A stretch of DNA of 64,000 bases from Codonopsis lanceolata (taxonomy: Eukaryota > Streptophyta > Magnoliopsida > Asterales > Campanulaceae), in assembly GCA_013146195.2 (NCBI GenBank), contig CM028379.1, positions 85,719,661 through 85,783,660 of the forward strand. Reading direction: 5' to 3'. The notes under the pieces were generated by a model. That model ran no database searches. It saw only the letters and a list, made by a program, of their open reading frames with translations, and was not told the origin of the DNA. The position numbers and the translations under genes were made by a program. Shown here piece after piece: positions 1 to 11,479 of this stretch. How positions within the stretch are numbered: position 1 is the stretch's first letter; each line of letters begins with the position of its first letter.

Positions 1-165
1 TGATTCCTCCTATATCAGCCTCAATGTTCTCAAAAGATCCTTCGGTTTCTTTCATTCCAAATGGTCCACCAAATCGCCAGAGGAGCAGAATTCCAGAAAG
101 TATTCCTTTTTCTTCTTTTGTATAGAGACCACCCGCAGAGAAGCTTAATAACAGAGCTAGGCATG

Positions 166-593
166 TCTTTTGGGAGGGAGTTACGGAGTTTGCTTTTCCT
201 CTATGCCGGTGTTTCTTGGGATATGCCCAGGACTGTTATTAATTTGATCCGTGGATGGTCATTATTCAAAAGGAGAAGGAGGAATGTCTTTTGGGACTAT
301 GCTCCTACAGCTATTTGGTGGACCATTCGGAAAGAGAGAAACAGGAGGGCTTTCGAGAATATTGAATCTGATATCGAAGGAATCATAAAGAACTTTCTAA
401 TGTCTGCGATTCTGGTGCTCCATAGCCAACCCTAATTCAGAGGACCATTTTTGTGGATAGTTTCGGTTACACCTTTTGTTTAGTTTAGTTTCGATCTTGT
501 ATACCTCCAGTGTACAAGGACGTGTCACCTCATTTGACGCCTGTTAATATTACTCATACCTTACCTATCAAAAATAAAAATAAAAATAAAAAA
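166..593 (+). mobile_element. 5'-truncated LINE 3' end with 19-bp target-site duplication
   Basis: The insert starts inside the zf-RVT/C-terminal coding part (GVSWDMPR..INLIRGWSLFKRR, then WWTIRKERNRRAFENIE) and ends with the family 3' tail: 'gacgtgtcacctcatttgacgcc' followed by TATC and A-rich repeats. The 19 bases aataacagagctaggcatg occur at 147-165 just before it and at 594-612 just after its A-rich tail. This is the signature of target-primed reverse transcription with 5' truncation. The long open frame from 61 to 435 is therefore a chimera of antisense host LINE and inserted LINE, not a gene. Confidence 0.9.
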
Positions 594-597
594 AATA

Positions 598-950
598 ACA
601 GAGCTAGGCATGACCCCCCAACCAAGTTGAAGAACAAATCCCACAATTCTTGCGCTATGGGGCAATGCAAGAGCAGATGATTCACATTTTCCTCCTTACA
701 CGAGAAGCACCAATTAACGTAAATCTTACCACGAGCTCTCCAAGAGCAGATGATACACCTGTTTTGACGCTCATATTTATATACTCTTATACAAAAAAAA
801 CAGGGCTAGGCATGACCCAAGAAACCCCAACCAAGTTGAAGAACAAATCCCACAATTCCTGTGCTATGGGGCAATGCAAGAGCAGATGATTCACATTTTC
901 CTCCTTTTTACGAGAAGCACCAATTAACGTAAATCTTACCACAAGCTCTC
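598..950. repeat. About 145-bp direct duplication flanking a second LINE tail
   Basis: Segment 598-740 is repeated with a few substitutions and small indels at 800-950 (both run from acag(a/g)gctaggcatgac to agctctc). Between the copies lies 741-800. It begins with a 14-base copy of nearby host sequence (caagagcagatgat) and continues as the LINE 3' end (acacctgttttgacgctc... poly-A). It looks like a very short LINE tail insertion with an unusually long target duplication, at the same nick as the insert at 166-593. An unequal crossover is the alternative. Confidence 0.7.
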
Positions 951-1655
951 AAGTTCTCGCCCATCAAAATAGCTTCCCGGGTTGACTCCCACACAAAAAA
1001 ACTCGCCCTACTTGGGCACCTTTGCTCTCCAAATATCTTTCCAAGGGAACGCGATTCTGCCACTGACATTCAACTTGGAGTAGAAGGATTTGACCGAGAA
1101 TTTTCTATCCTTAGCCCCCTCCCAAGCAATTCTATCTTCGCTCGAATCTTGCCTCTTCACTCCGTGAAGCATAGCCATCATTTGGACCAATTCCCCAATC
1201 TCCCAATCCTGGAGATTTCTGGATTCCATGAATCTGCCTCACCATGATTTACTACTAGCGTAGCGAACTCACCATTTCATCCTTGTTTACCGCGATGCTA
1301 TACAAATTAGGGAATCTATATTGTAACACATGTCCCCACACCACTTATCATTCCAGAACTTAACTGAATTACCGATTCCTATGTTGAAAAAGATAAATCG
1401 ACTAAAAGCTTCCCACCCTCTCTAACCAGGTTAATATGAACTTTCTTGGGGAACCACATATGATCACCCATACCAAACTTGCCCACCACTATTCTCCTCC
1501 ACAACCCTTCTTTATCAACCAAAAACCTCCACAATCATTTGCCTAACGGAGCATTACTGAATTTTCTTAGATTCTTGACACCCAATCTTCGAGCCCCCTT
1601 GCTGCTGCACACGTTGAATCCCACCTAACTAAATGATATTTCATATCCTCCTTAC

Positions 1656-2677
1656 CCCCCCGCCTTAGGGGCGGGTTGGGCTAGTGTTTTTCATAAGGAA
1701 GGGCTTTGCTCAGGGCGGGCAGCCCGCATTTTATGGGCTCTGAATTTTGATTTGCTGGTTTAGTGAAATATGGGCTCTAATTGGTTAATCTACATGGTTA
1801 TAATGTTTATTTTTTAAGCCGCCCACTGGCAGGCCCACTAATGGGCAACGACAACTGGCAAGCGATCTATTCTTCAAGTCACCCTAGGGTTAGACGCCGT
1901 GATCTCAGATCTGATCTCCCATTCTCCCTCCTCCTCAGGCACTTCTTCGCTTCCTCGCTTCACTTCTTCCTCGCCCTCTACTCATCTCGGCTCTCTCGGA
2001 CTCTACTCTCTCTCATCTCACTGTGTCTCTCAATTACGACCTCTACGGGTACGTAAGAACGTTTTGTACCAATTCCGTAATGGTATCCCGTTTACGAATT
2101 TCACTCGAGGGCCCCCTACACGCTATCTCAAGCAATCCGTGTCACCGGCCATCCCCATCACCGTAATAGTGCTTCCAGATCCGGCCGCCATTTCTACTTT
2201 TTCATTCTTCTATTTAGTTCGATTTTAATACTAGCAATAGCCTATAGATTTGTTGCGACTTCATTTCACTTAGTTGATTCATGATTCATGATTCATGATT
2301 TCAAACTGTCAATATCAAAATATGAAAGCAATGCCTTCGATCTTTATTTTCTTTACAGTAAATGAATGATACACTTTAATTTCATGCAATCATGCATACA
2401 GATCCGGCTTCATTTTTTTTACAGATGTATAATTTTATTGGTATATTGGTATAATTGGTGGAATATGTATATTGGTATATGGCTGGAGTATAAATTTTTG
2501 CCTAATTGAGTAATTGGTGTATATTGGTAAATAAACCCAAAAGCCCGTGGCTTGCCCGTTTGCCACGCGGGCGGTTTGGGCTAGGGGTTTTCATGCCCGT
2601 TATGTTCGCGGGCTTTCCCGCCCCGCCCCGTTTCACAGCGGGCTTTCCCGCCCCGCAAGCCCGTTTTGACAGCTCTA
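1656..2677. mobile_element. hAT-like non-autonomous insert, 1.02 kb, 8-bp TSD
   Basis: The 8 bases ctccttac occur at 1648-1655 and 2678-2685, and the antisense LINE protein reads through cleanly if the intervening DNA is removed. The right end, read outward on the minus strand, begins TAGAGCTGTCAAAACGGGC and is GC-rich, a terminus seen in plant hAT elements. The left end is degraded and does not match it well. A 27-bp subterminal direct repeat (1668-1694 and 2568-2594, core ttgggctag.g.ttttcat) lies near both ends. The CT-rich stretch at 1900-2010 has no convincing coding content, so I call no gene inside. Confidence 0.65.
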
Positions 2678-2785
2678 CTCCTTACCCCCTACCCAAAGGA
2701 AGTCTCATTCTAACTTCTCAATCCGCTTAACAACTGAAATCAGGATCACAAAGAGATAAGTGGGTAAGTGTGTAGCGGATGGCCG

Positions 2786-3119
2786 AAATCGAAAAAAATA
2801 CAAATCATCGATTTTTTGTTCGTAATTGAAAATAAAAAATAAACCGAATCAAAACCAATCCAATTAACATTCGATATCATGCCTTAACAATGGAAACCGA
2901 ATCAACAATGGTACGTAATCAAAATTACGTGAAGGGGGGAGAGAGGGAGGTGGTAGTATAGTTTAAATGTGGAGAGGGGTAGTGAAGTAATTTTATCTTT
3001 TAATTGGTGTTACGTTTAGGGATTTTGGTGTTACGTTAAGGTATTCTGTTTCATAAATGGTTTAACTTTAGTAGATTTGCCTTTAGCGGGTAGTCAGTCG
3101 ATTTACTTGGTTCAGAAAT
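2786..3119. other. Unassigned spacer between LINE copies
   Basis: AT-rich sequence with purine-rich runs (2935-2955) and a small palindrome around 2915-2930. No coding frame, RNA gene or element end is recognisable. Confidence 0.4.
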
Positions 3120-6100
3120 GGTGAGAGGTCACAGAGTTCCAGATTAGACAGATTTCTTGTGTCCTCGGATTGGTTAGCGTGTTTTGGCGAATCGTCTCAG
3201 GTGTGTCTTCCCAGGTTGGTTTCAGATCACGCCCAATCCAGCTTGAATGTGGTAGTTATAACAAAGGGAAATCCCCCTTCAGATTCGAGAAGATGTGGAT
3301 GGTAGAACCAGGTTTTAGAGATTGGGTGAAGGACAGGTGGAATTCCTTTGTTGTGTCAGGTGATCCTAGCTTCAGATTTGCGAAAAATTTAAAGCTTCTT
3401 AAAAAGGAGCTTATCGAGTGGAACAAGGAGATTTTTGGAGTCACAGAGTTAAGGCTGGCCAAGGCTCTCGAAGAAATCAGAAGCTTAGATGTAAAGGTTG
3501 GATCTGCTAATGTGTCAGAAAAAGAGTTTACAAGAATTACGGAGCTGAAGTTAGAATCTGAAAGGCTGCTTATGCGGGAAGAGATCTGTTGTAAGCAAAA
3601 ATTTTGCGTTCAGTGGCTTAAGGAGGGGGATAAGAATACTAAGTCTTTTCACAGGATGGCAAAAGCTCACAGTAAGTTTAACCAGATCAGGTCTTTGAAG
3701 GTTGACGGTACTGTTTTGGAAGAAAAAGAAGACATCAAGAAAGGCATTACTGATTTCTATAGAGAGCTATATTCTGACAAGGGAGACGGATTTTTAAAAT
3801 TGGAAGGGGTTCCATTTAACTCTTTGGACCCTGCAGATCAAGCTTCTCTAGAAGTCCCGTTCACAGAGGAGGAGGTCTTCTCAGCTATCCGGTGTTTGAA
3901 AGGGGATAAAGCGCCGGGGCTGGATGGTTTCCCTTTATTTTTCTAACAGCAGTTCTGGAAGTGATAAAGGCTGAGGTGGTGGAGATCTTTCATTTTTTCT
4001 TTGACAATCAGAGATTTGAGAAGAGCCTTAATACCTCTTTTATTGCTTTGATCCCTAAGAAGGCAGGAGCAGACAATATCAAGGATTTTAGGCCTATTAG
4101 TTTGATCAGTGGGGTGTATAAAATAATTGCGAAGGTGCTAGCAAATAGATTGAGAAATGTCCTGGGAAAAGTAATTTCAGATTCCCAGCATGCGTTTGTG
4201 GGAGGGAGGCAGATTCTTGATGCAGTTCTTATTGCAAACGAGATGGTTGATGCAAGAATTAGAAGTGGAGATCCAGGGCTGATTTGTAAGCTCGGTATTG
4301 AAAAGGCATATGACAACGTCAATTGGGAATTTTTGGGCTATTTGATGTCGAGAATGGGTTTCGGAGGCAAGTGGATAGGCTGGATTTTCTATGGTATTTA
4401 TTTCTACGGTGAAATTTTCAGTATTAGTGAATGGGGAACCTGCTGGATTCTCTAGCACGAGAGGGCTTCATCAAGGGGATCCGTTATTGCCCTTCCTGTT
4501 CATTTTGGTCATGGAGGCCTTGAGCAGGCTGTTGATGGTCTCTGAGGCAGGTGGGTTTATTAAAGGGTTTAATGTGGGGAGAATCAGAGATTCAGAGGTG
4601 GCAGTATCTCATCTTTTGTTTACTGATGATACGTTGGTTTTCTGCGGGGCGGATGCTGATCAATTAGGTTTCCTGCGTCTGGTGCTATCATTTTTCCAAG
4701 GTTCTTCTGGGTTACGCATTAATATCGCAAAGAGCGAAATTTATTCAGTGGGGGAAATGGAGAATTTGGAGTCTCTGGCTAATTTCTTCAGGTGTAAGCA
4801 TGCCTCTTTGCCTACTCAGTACCTAAGTCTTCCTCTCGGTGGTCCCTATAATAGCAAGACTATGGAATCCAGTCATTGAAAAATTCGAGAGGCGGCTATC
4901 TGGGTGGAAGAGACAAATTTTATCCAAAGGGGGCAGACTAACTCTGATTAAGAGTACATTGGCAAACCTACCTACGTATTACATGTCAATGTTTAGCCTT
5001 CCCGTCGCTGTGGCGAAGAGATTAGAAAAACTGGAGAGGACTTTTTGTGGGACGGGTCAGCAGACGATCGAAAATATCATTTGATTAAATGGAGCTCAGT
5101 GTGCTCCAATTTGAAAGGAGGAGGGTTAGGTATTAAAAAGTTGTAAGTTTTCAATTCAGCTCTCTTATGCAAATGGCTTTGGAGGTTTTTGGGGAGAAGG
5201 AGGCTTTGTGGAGAAGAGTTGTGGTAGGGAAATATGGGGAAAGTGAGCACGTGTGGTTTCCTAGGGAGATCCAGTTGACCTATGGAGCTGGAGTTTGGAG
5301 AGGTATCAGGAAGAGATGGGAGGGATTGGTGGTGTGGGGATAGGGAACTATCGAGACTCGAGAGACTTCCCCTCTCTTTTCAACATAGCAGCGAATAAAG
5401 AAGTTTATGTTAGCTCAGTTCGTTGCAACACTAATGATGTGGTGACTTGGAATCCAGTATTCCGGAGGAACCTTCATGATTGGGAATTGGCTGAGTTGGG
5501 TCAGTTTATGAGTTTCTTATATGATCAAAAAGGTTCCAGCAACAGTGAAGACAAAGTTCGGTGGACAGGGGCTAAGAATGGAGTGTTCACAGTAAAGTCC
5601 TTGTATGAGCTGATCTTGGGAAGAAATGAAGCTTTTCCTTGGAAGATGGTGTGGAAATCGAAGGCCCCTCTAAGAGTGGCTTTTTTTTATGTGGGAAGCC
5701 GTCAAGGAGAGGATTCTCACATGGGATAATCTACGGGCACGGAATAGGATCTATGTGAATTGGTGTTATATGTGCGATGGGGAATCTGTTAATCATCTGT
5801 TACTGCATTGCCCAGTGGTGCAGGAAGCCTGGAGTTATGTGCTAAATCTGTTTGGAATTTCATGGGTGATGCCTTTTAGTATTATGGAGCTCCTGATTAG
5901 TTGGTCCTTTTACAAAAGGGATAAGCAGAGTTTTTACTGGGATACAGTTCCATTGACTGTATGCTGGGTGGTATGGCTAGAGAGAAAGAACAGGGCTTTT
6001 GAGAGTATTGAAATTAGCGTGGATAGATTGAAGGATAGTGTGGCCTGAACCCTATTTTTTTGGTGTTTAGGGTCGTCACCATGTTTAGATGGTTCTTTTG

Positions 6101-6230
6101 TAGAGTTTTTTGACAGTTTATCTGTTAGCTAGTGAGTTAGTTTGTATATTTCTGATGTACAAAGGACGCGTCACCTGTTTTGACGCTCTATTTATTTTAT
6201 TCTTACTTATCAAAATAAAAAAAAGGTTGA
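3120..6230 (+). pseudogene. L1-type LINE ORF2 (endonuclease C-term, reverse transcriptase, zf-RVT), frameshifted
   Basis: A near-complete plant LINE copy on the plus strand. It opens in the C-terminal part of the APE-type endonuclease (SRLDRFL near 3140; LVSDHAPIQLECG in drifted frames). The spacer and finger region follow (KAPGLDGF at about 3925), then RT motifs FRPISLISGVYKIIAKVLANR (4090-4150) and HAFVGGRQILDAVLIANE (4190-4245). The palm has GLHQGDPL (4469) and the catalytic FTDDTLVF (about 4618-4640). The thumb (ANLPTYYMSMFSLPVAVAKR) and zf-RVT with VNWCYMCDGESVNHLLLHCP (5753-5812) complete it. At least five frame changes or stops break it (for example at 3944, 4453, 4877 and 5082). The 3' end is gacgcgtcacctgttttgacgc and an A-rich tail ending about 6226. 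The N-terminal endonuclease and ORF1 are missing, so it is 5' truncated. Confidence 0.9.
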
Positions 6231-8400
6231 ATTAGGCTCTTGAAGAAGTTAGGCTGCTGGACAAGAAAGAACGGAAGGAAGATTTGAATGAAGAGGGGTC
6301 TGTTTGGAAGAATTTGTTAAAGTCAGAAATTCAAAGGCTTCTAGGAAGTTTGTTGGAGACTAAAATCCTGGATTCAATGGCTGAGAGAAGGGGATAGAAA
6401 TAGAGGTTCTTTCATAGGATGGCGAATTCCCATAAGCATGTTAATCAGATTCGAAAGCTCAGGATTAATGGGGATCTTTTGAAAGAAGCAATCGAGATTA
6501 GAGAATGCATAGTGGACTTTTAGAAAAGGTTGTATATGGATAACATTGGGGGGCATCCTGATCTCGAGGTGGTTCCCTTCAAGGTTATTAGTACAGAAGA
6601 TAAGGATTCTCTAGAACTACTGTTTTCAGAAGTGGTATCTTTAGCGGTTCAAGGCATGAATAGGGATAAAGCGCCAGTTCGGGATGGTTTCCTATGATCT
6701 TCTTTCAGATGTGTTGGGAGGTGATAAGATGGAAGTTGTTCACTATTTCTACGAGAACAAATGTTTTGCTAAGGAGTTAGTGGATTCGAGAATTAGAAGC
6801 TGTGAGTCAGGCTTGATTTGTAAACTTGATAAAGAGAGGCCTATGATCACGTCAGGGAGTTTTTGTTGTATAAGTTGTCCATGATGGGTTTTGGAGGTCG
6901 ATGGCGGGAATGGATTCATTTTTGTATTTCTTCGATGAAGTTCTCGGTCTTAATCAATGGGAAGCCTGTGGGATTTTTCTAAAGCTCAAGAGGCTTGCGG
7001 CAGGGAGATCCTCTTATTCATCATTGTTATGGATGCGTTAAGCAGGATATTGGAGGTTTCGGTTTGGAGTAGTTTCATCCTTGGGTTTAATGTGGATAGA
7101 GTTAGCGGTTTGGAGGCAACGGTTTCCCACTAGCTATTTGTGGATGATACGTTGGTGTTTTTTGAAGCGAAAACCTCGCGATTGGGTTATCTACGCTTGG
7201 CATTATTATTATTTTCATGTTGCTTCAGGGTTGAGGATTAACATTCAGAAGAGCGAGATGTATTTTATTGGGAGCATGGATAATGTCGAGTTATTGGCTG
7301 CCTTCTTTGGGTGTAAGGTTGGTACTCTGCAAACGACCTATCCTGGTCTCCTTTTAGGGGCTCCTTTGAAAAAATAGTTACTTGGAATCCAGTTATTGAA
7401 AGATTCAAACTCACGCTTGCAAGGTGAAAGAAGCGGTATCTGTCTAAGGGTGGGAGACTAAGAGCAGGTTCGGATAGAAGGGGTATTTTAATAAAAACGA
7501 TAATCTTAGCATGGGCATTAGGAGAAGATGGGATACGGTCAAGCGTTTCATTTCTTTCGAAATTGGTAACAAAAATTTGATCAGTTTCTGGAGTGACATG
7601 TGATGTGGGGACATGGAGATGCAGAAAGCGTTTCCATCTTTATTTAGCATTGCGGTGAACAAGGAGGAAACCGTTAGCTCAGTTCTGCATTTTGCTGATG
7701 GTTCTGCCACGTGGAATCCTACTTTTCGTAGAAATCTGCAAGATTGGGAGCTAGACATTCTTGGGCATTTATTTGAGAAGTCGTACAGTCGAAAGGTGAA
7801 CGGGAACAGTGAGATAAAGCTTTATGGGAAGGAGAGAAGAGCGGGGTGTACTGGGTGAAATCATTTTATGAGAAGATGACAATCAAAGGCCCCAGGAAGG
7901 TTGAGTTTTTCATGTGAGAAGCCATTAATGAAGCTATTTTAACAAGTGACAATCTTTCTATTAGAAAGAAAATATATGTCAATTGGTGTTACATGTGTAA
8001 GGGGGACGAGGAGAGATGACTGTCACACTGCCAATTGCAAAGAAAATTTGGGATTTTATATTCAACTTGTTCCAGTTGTCTTGGGTGATGCCAAGCTCTA
8101 TTGATGCTCAGCTGGCTTAATATAAATGTAGGAAGAATCATTTTTGGGAAGTACTCCGCTAGTAGTCTGCTAGGTCATTTGGAAGGAAAGGAATGGCAGA
8201 GCGTTCAAAAATATTGGGAAGTAATATAAAGGATCGGACTCTCCAAACTCTACTTTTTTGGTGTGCTAAGTCGCTTTTGCCGAGTGATAACCCTTTTGTA
8301 GAGTTCGTGGATAGTATTTCTTTTTGTTAGCTTTCGCTTTATGGTATACTTCATGTCTACATAGGACATGTCACCTGTTTTGACACCTATCTATATGTAA
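6231..8400 (+). pseudogene. Second, more decayed L1-type LINE ORF2
   Basis: This copy begins directly after the poly-A of the previous LINE, in the equivalent of its spacer region (VELGS.. in broken frames). Recognisable pieces are FHRMANSHKHVNQIRKLRINGD-like residues near 6410-6475, DKAP.RDGFP (6665-6700), the GLRQGDPL equivalent (about 6990-7012), FVDDTLVFFEAK at about 7135-7175, GLRINIQKSEMYFIGSMDN (7228-7285), and the zf-RVT region FPSLFSIAVNKEETVSSV (7628-7680) with NPTFRRNLQDWELD. It ends with the family tail (gtcacctgttttgacacc, 8368-8388). Many stops and deletions show it is older than its neighbour. Its missing 5' part is not found upstream of 3120. Confidence 0.85.
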
Positions 8401-8499
8401 TTGGGCTTAAATAGAGATAGATATAATACTTGAGATTTTTTTATGTAAAAGGATATGAGTATATGACACGAGAATAGTATGATTACTCTCTTCTGTTCC

Positions 8500-8710
8500 T
8501 CTAAAGTGACATGGTTTTTGGAGCTCTAATTTGGCAAGGTCTTGGGTTCGAGTCATCTCGCTTGCATTTGTTACCCGAAGTATTATGAGTGCACATGTTG
8601 GCCCCACGGATCGGTCACGTGTGAGGGGGAGTGTTAGGTTTGATATACATTGTTGGGTTCCTCTCTACCAACTTAAGCTTTTAGATGAGTATTAATCAAA
8701 AAAATAAGTA
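8500..8710 (+). mobile_element. Possible tRNA-derived SINE
   Basis: A stretch ggcaaggtcttgggttcgagtc resembles a tRNA region ending in a Pol III B box (ggttcgagtc at about 8550). It is followed by about 150 bp with no coding content and an A-rich end (aatcaaaaaaataag). No clear A box and no target-site duplication could be seen, so the call is tentative. Confidence 0.35.
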
Positions 8711-9218
8711 GGAAAGTGATTTAGTTCGTACCTCTTGCGATTTAGTCCGAACGTTTGCTAATGCTGAAAAACATGGACGAAAGTGATTTTGTTAATGGAA
8801 TAAGTTACATGTCAAGCCAAATTGAAACCGTATGAATTATTTGGGCCCAGATTTGGATGTGTATAAAGTCCCTAAGCGCTGAACTTATGAAGCATGTGAA
8901 TGTCGTCGATAGAAAAGACATCCATCCCTTGGACTATAGTGTCGGATCTCAAAGAGACTACCTATAGAATTGAGGGCTCATCTGTAAAACTTGAAAATCA
9001 AGGGCTTATCCATAGATCAATAAAATTGAGTTCTTATCTAGAGTTGATAATGAAGCGACTCATATGTTGAATCTGGTGTCATGTATCGTTCATCCTAGAA
9101 CTAAGAATTGATGGCTCATTTGTAGAACTAATTTTTTATGTATAAAAATGAGTGATTTTTTGTTCATCGTGAGAACTGGTGGCTCATTTGTATAATGAGG
9201 GTGCTAATGTATGGAATC
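8711..9218. other. Unassigned non-coding stretch
   Basis: No element termini, RNA gene or coding frame recognised. The second half (from about 8960) consists of degenerate ggctcatttgtagaac-type repeats. Confidence 0.4.
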
Positions 9219-10390
9219 ATAGTTATTAAAGGCGAGCTCCTTGATCGCCTAAGGCGAGGCAGGAGACGAGGGGTCGCCGCCTCACCGGAGGTCAGGCGAG
9301 ACTTGTCCGCTTTTGCAACCTTGGGCGATCGCTTTTCTCGCTTTTTCGAGGGCATGAGGCAAGACGAAGCAGCCTAAGATATCCGACCAGATCTGTGAGA
9401 AATCTGACCAGATCTAGGTTTTTTTTAGATCTCGAGATATTTTCTTAGATCTACACAAATCAACTTAGTATTTGCACAATCCAAGGCAAGATGTCATCTA
9501 CTTGAGGAGGCGAACACATGCATACCATTTTTACCCCCAGATCTTGCTGGAAAAGTTGCCGGTGCCGGCCCCTTGGAAACTCGCCGGAGATGACAGATGA
9601 GGTCGCTGGAGCCTGCAGAGGGTATATCCAAAGTTGTTTGGCTGGTTTGAAGATGATTTGGATGTTTGTACTGAGTTTTAAAGCACTTCTACTCTTTATC
9701 TTTTTTCATTTTTTTACTCAATTTTTTACTCAATTTTTTCCCCTGTTTTTTAACTCTGTTTTTAGTCTTTTTCTTTTTTGTTTACTCTATTTATAAGGCC
9801 CCTATATCTGTATTTTGTCTTTTTTTTTGTTGCTTCGTAATTATGAAAAGGGAAGGGGGGTTAACTCTGTTTTGTGGCTGCTTTGTTTACTTTTTTTTTT
9901 TTCATTTATACATGCTTTGGATTATGTTTCAATAATATATATATATATATATATATACTGTTTTTCTTAATTTGTTGCCTTGTTCGCCTTTTGGTCGCCC
10001 GCCTCTTGCCTTCCGCCTTTAATAACTATATATAGAATGACCGAGGTTGATGGCTCATTTGTGGGGCAAAGTGTGTTCATTTTTAGGACCAAGTATTTCA
10101 AGCCCATCTGTAGAACCATGTGTCAATCGGTGGTATTGAAGATCCACGGCTCATTTGTAGAACTGAGTTTTTATCTATCATTCATATGTAGAACTACTGA
10201 GAATCGATGGCTCATTTGTAGAAACAATGTTCATCTCTAAAACTGAGTGATCATTTGCCGTTCATGTGTAGAATCGGGTGTTCATGTGTAGAACCAAGTC
10301 TTCATCCGTTGAACCAACTGATTATTTGCCGTTTGTCCTATGAATCGAGAATTGGTTGCTCATCTCTAAATCATCTATAGAACTTAAGAG
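8960..10390. repeat. Degenerate minisatellite, core ggctcatttgtagaac, interrupted by a hAT-like element
   Basis: Loose copies of a motif close to gatggctcatttgtagaact recur at irregular 40-60 bp spacing at 8965-9200 and again at 10040-10390. They are split by the insert at 9219-10029. Copies vary (ggctcatctgtaaaac, ttcatatgtagaac, ttcatgtgtagaac). The array looks old and inactive. Confidence 0.6.
9219..10029. mobile_element. hAT-like non-autonomous element with terminal inverted repeats
   Basis: The left end atagttattaaaggcg (9219-9234) is the exact inverse of the right end cgcctttaataactat (10014-10029). GC-rich subterminal DNA full of 'cgcct/aggcg' follows at both ends. The interior is non-coding apart from a short frame at 9518-9796 that becomes low-complexity T-rich. 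It also has a (TA)n run near 9940-9957. No perfect 8-bp TSD is visible, so the superfamily is inferred from the termini only. Confidence 0.6.
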
Positions 10391-11479
10391 TATGCTGAAT
10401 TTATGTCATTTATCAGAGATGCGTTTCTTGGTGTACTGTTTCAAGATTTGATGGGTCGCCTCATGCAAGAAATGCTACCTCGCCAATGACTGTTTGCTGA
10501 TTGGAAAGTTGTCCAAATCAAGACACGGGTTGGTCGGACCTTAGTGGATGCTTCTTATGTATCCTCGTCGGAAATGAGACCAGCCTAATTTTCTATCTCC
10601 AAGATAAGCTAGATGCACAATGTTGCTTTATTTCAAAGAATGATGTTTTAAGATTGTGATGATCATGAGTCTTTTTCTTCAGATGAGTCAAGCCCAGCAC
10701 AATTGTAATGGTTGGATAGAAGAACTTGGAAGAACCTTGTTTGACTTCTAAGGATGGGTTGTTTCTTTTTTCCTTTTTCTTTATAGTTAAAGGAGTGATG
10801 TGTTGGAACTCTGTCTCGTGATCTAATGGTGACCGGTCCATGCCAAAAGCTTTTCCCCACCTGCATTTTCTTTTTGGTTATTAACTATTATTGTCTCTGA
10901 ATATGGAACCACAAGGGATTATTCTAACCTAATTCCAAATGAGAGTTGCTACTCTTTGTTGATTTTACCCGGGAAGGACCTTTCAAATGAGAGTGCTACT
11001 CTTTTGTTGACCTAAATATTTAAAATGGTGTGGTTACCACACTCAACCAGAGTTCTTGGAATCATGTGCTCACAAAGAACAACTTAACATGCTGATGAGA
11101 AGTACTTCAAAAGTTCATGAAACGAAAACATCACTTTTGGAAGGGACTTGGGTCATAGAATATGTATATAAAATGATCCACACACATCAAAAAGGGTATT
11201 GCCATCCTTCTTGAGAATTTAACATTTGTTGATGAAGGATAGATTTGTGAATCTGCGTTGGGTACCTGTATGTTTTGCAAGGTCGATCTGCAATACCAAT
11301 CTCACCCCCCACATCCCATCCCCACTGCCACCCAACACCAAACAACACCCACATCACTAGTTACAGTGATTTTTAAATATAAGTTCGTGAATATCTTACA
11401 GCTCATGTACCAAATCTATTCTTAAGGCGAGGATGATTTCTTTCAACATTATTTATAGTAATCCATTTGTTTCACTCAG
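10391..11479. other. Unassigned; upstream intron or flank of the TLS1-like gene
   Basis: I see no exon of the downstream gene here and no element ends. A short imperfect duplication (aatgagag.tgctactctttgttga, near 10936 and 10986) is the only structure. A 3' splice site (tttcactcag, ending 11479) closes the region, so at least its right part should be intron. Confidence 0.4.

Larger units (their letters stand above)
1..2785 (-). mobile_element. Antisense L1-type LINE remnant (RT thumb to zf-RVT tail), split by inserts
   Basis: Read on the minus strand, segments 2785-2686, 1655-598 and 165-1 give consecutive parts of a plant L1 ORF2. They start with the thumb region (KRIEKLE then FLWVGG), then the KYHLVRWD motif, the GLWRRIVVGKFGMGDHMWF stretch, the NLQDWEIGEL..WEGAKDRKFSVKSFY zf-RVT region near 1008-1229, and finally WWTIWNERNRR and FENIEAD at 60-1. 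The flanks of the inserts at 166-593 and 1656-2677 rejoin in frame as protein, which proves they entered a pre-existing LINE. The endonuclease and catalytic RT core are absent. Stops and frame changes show the copy is dead. Confidence 0.85.

Noticed and set aside
61..435. Open frame of 124 residues at the left edge
   Set aside because: It starts in antisense host LINE and continues into an inserted LINE fragment; the 19-bp TSD in the middle proves it is a chimera.
8500..8710. Complete tRNA gene
   Set aside because: Only a B-box-like stretch is present; no cloverleaf arms can be drawn.
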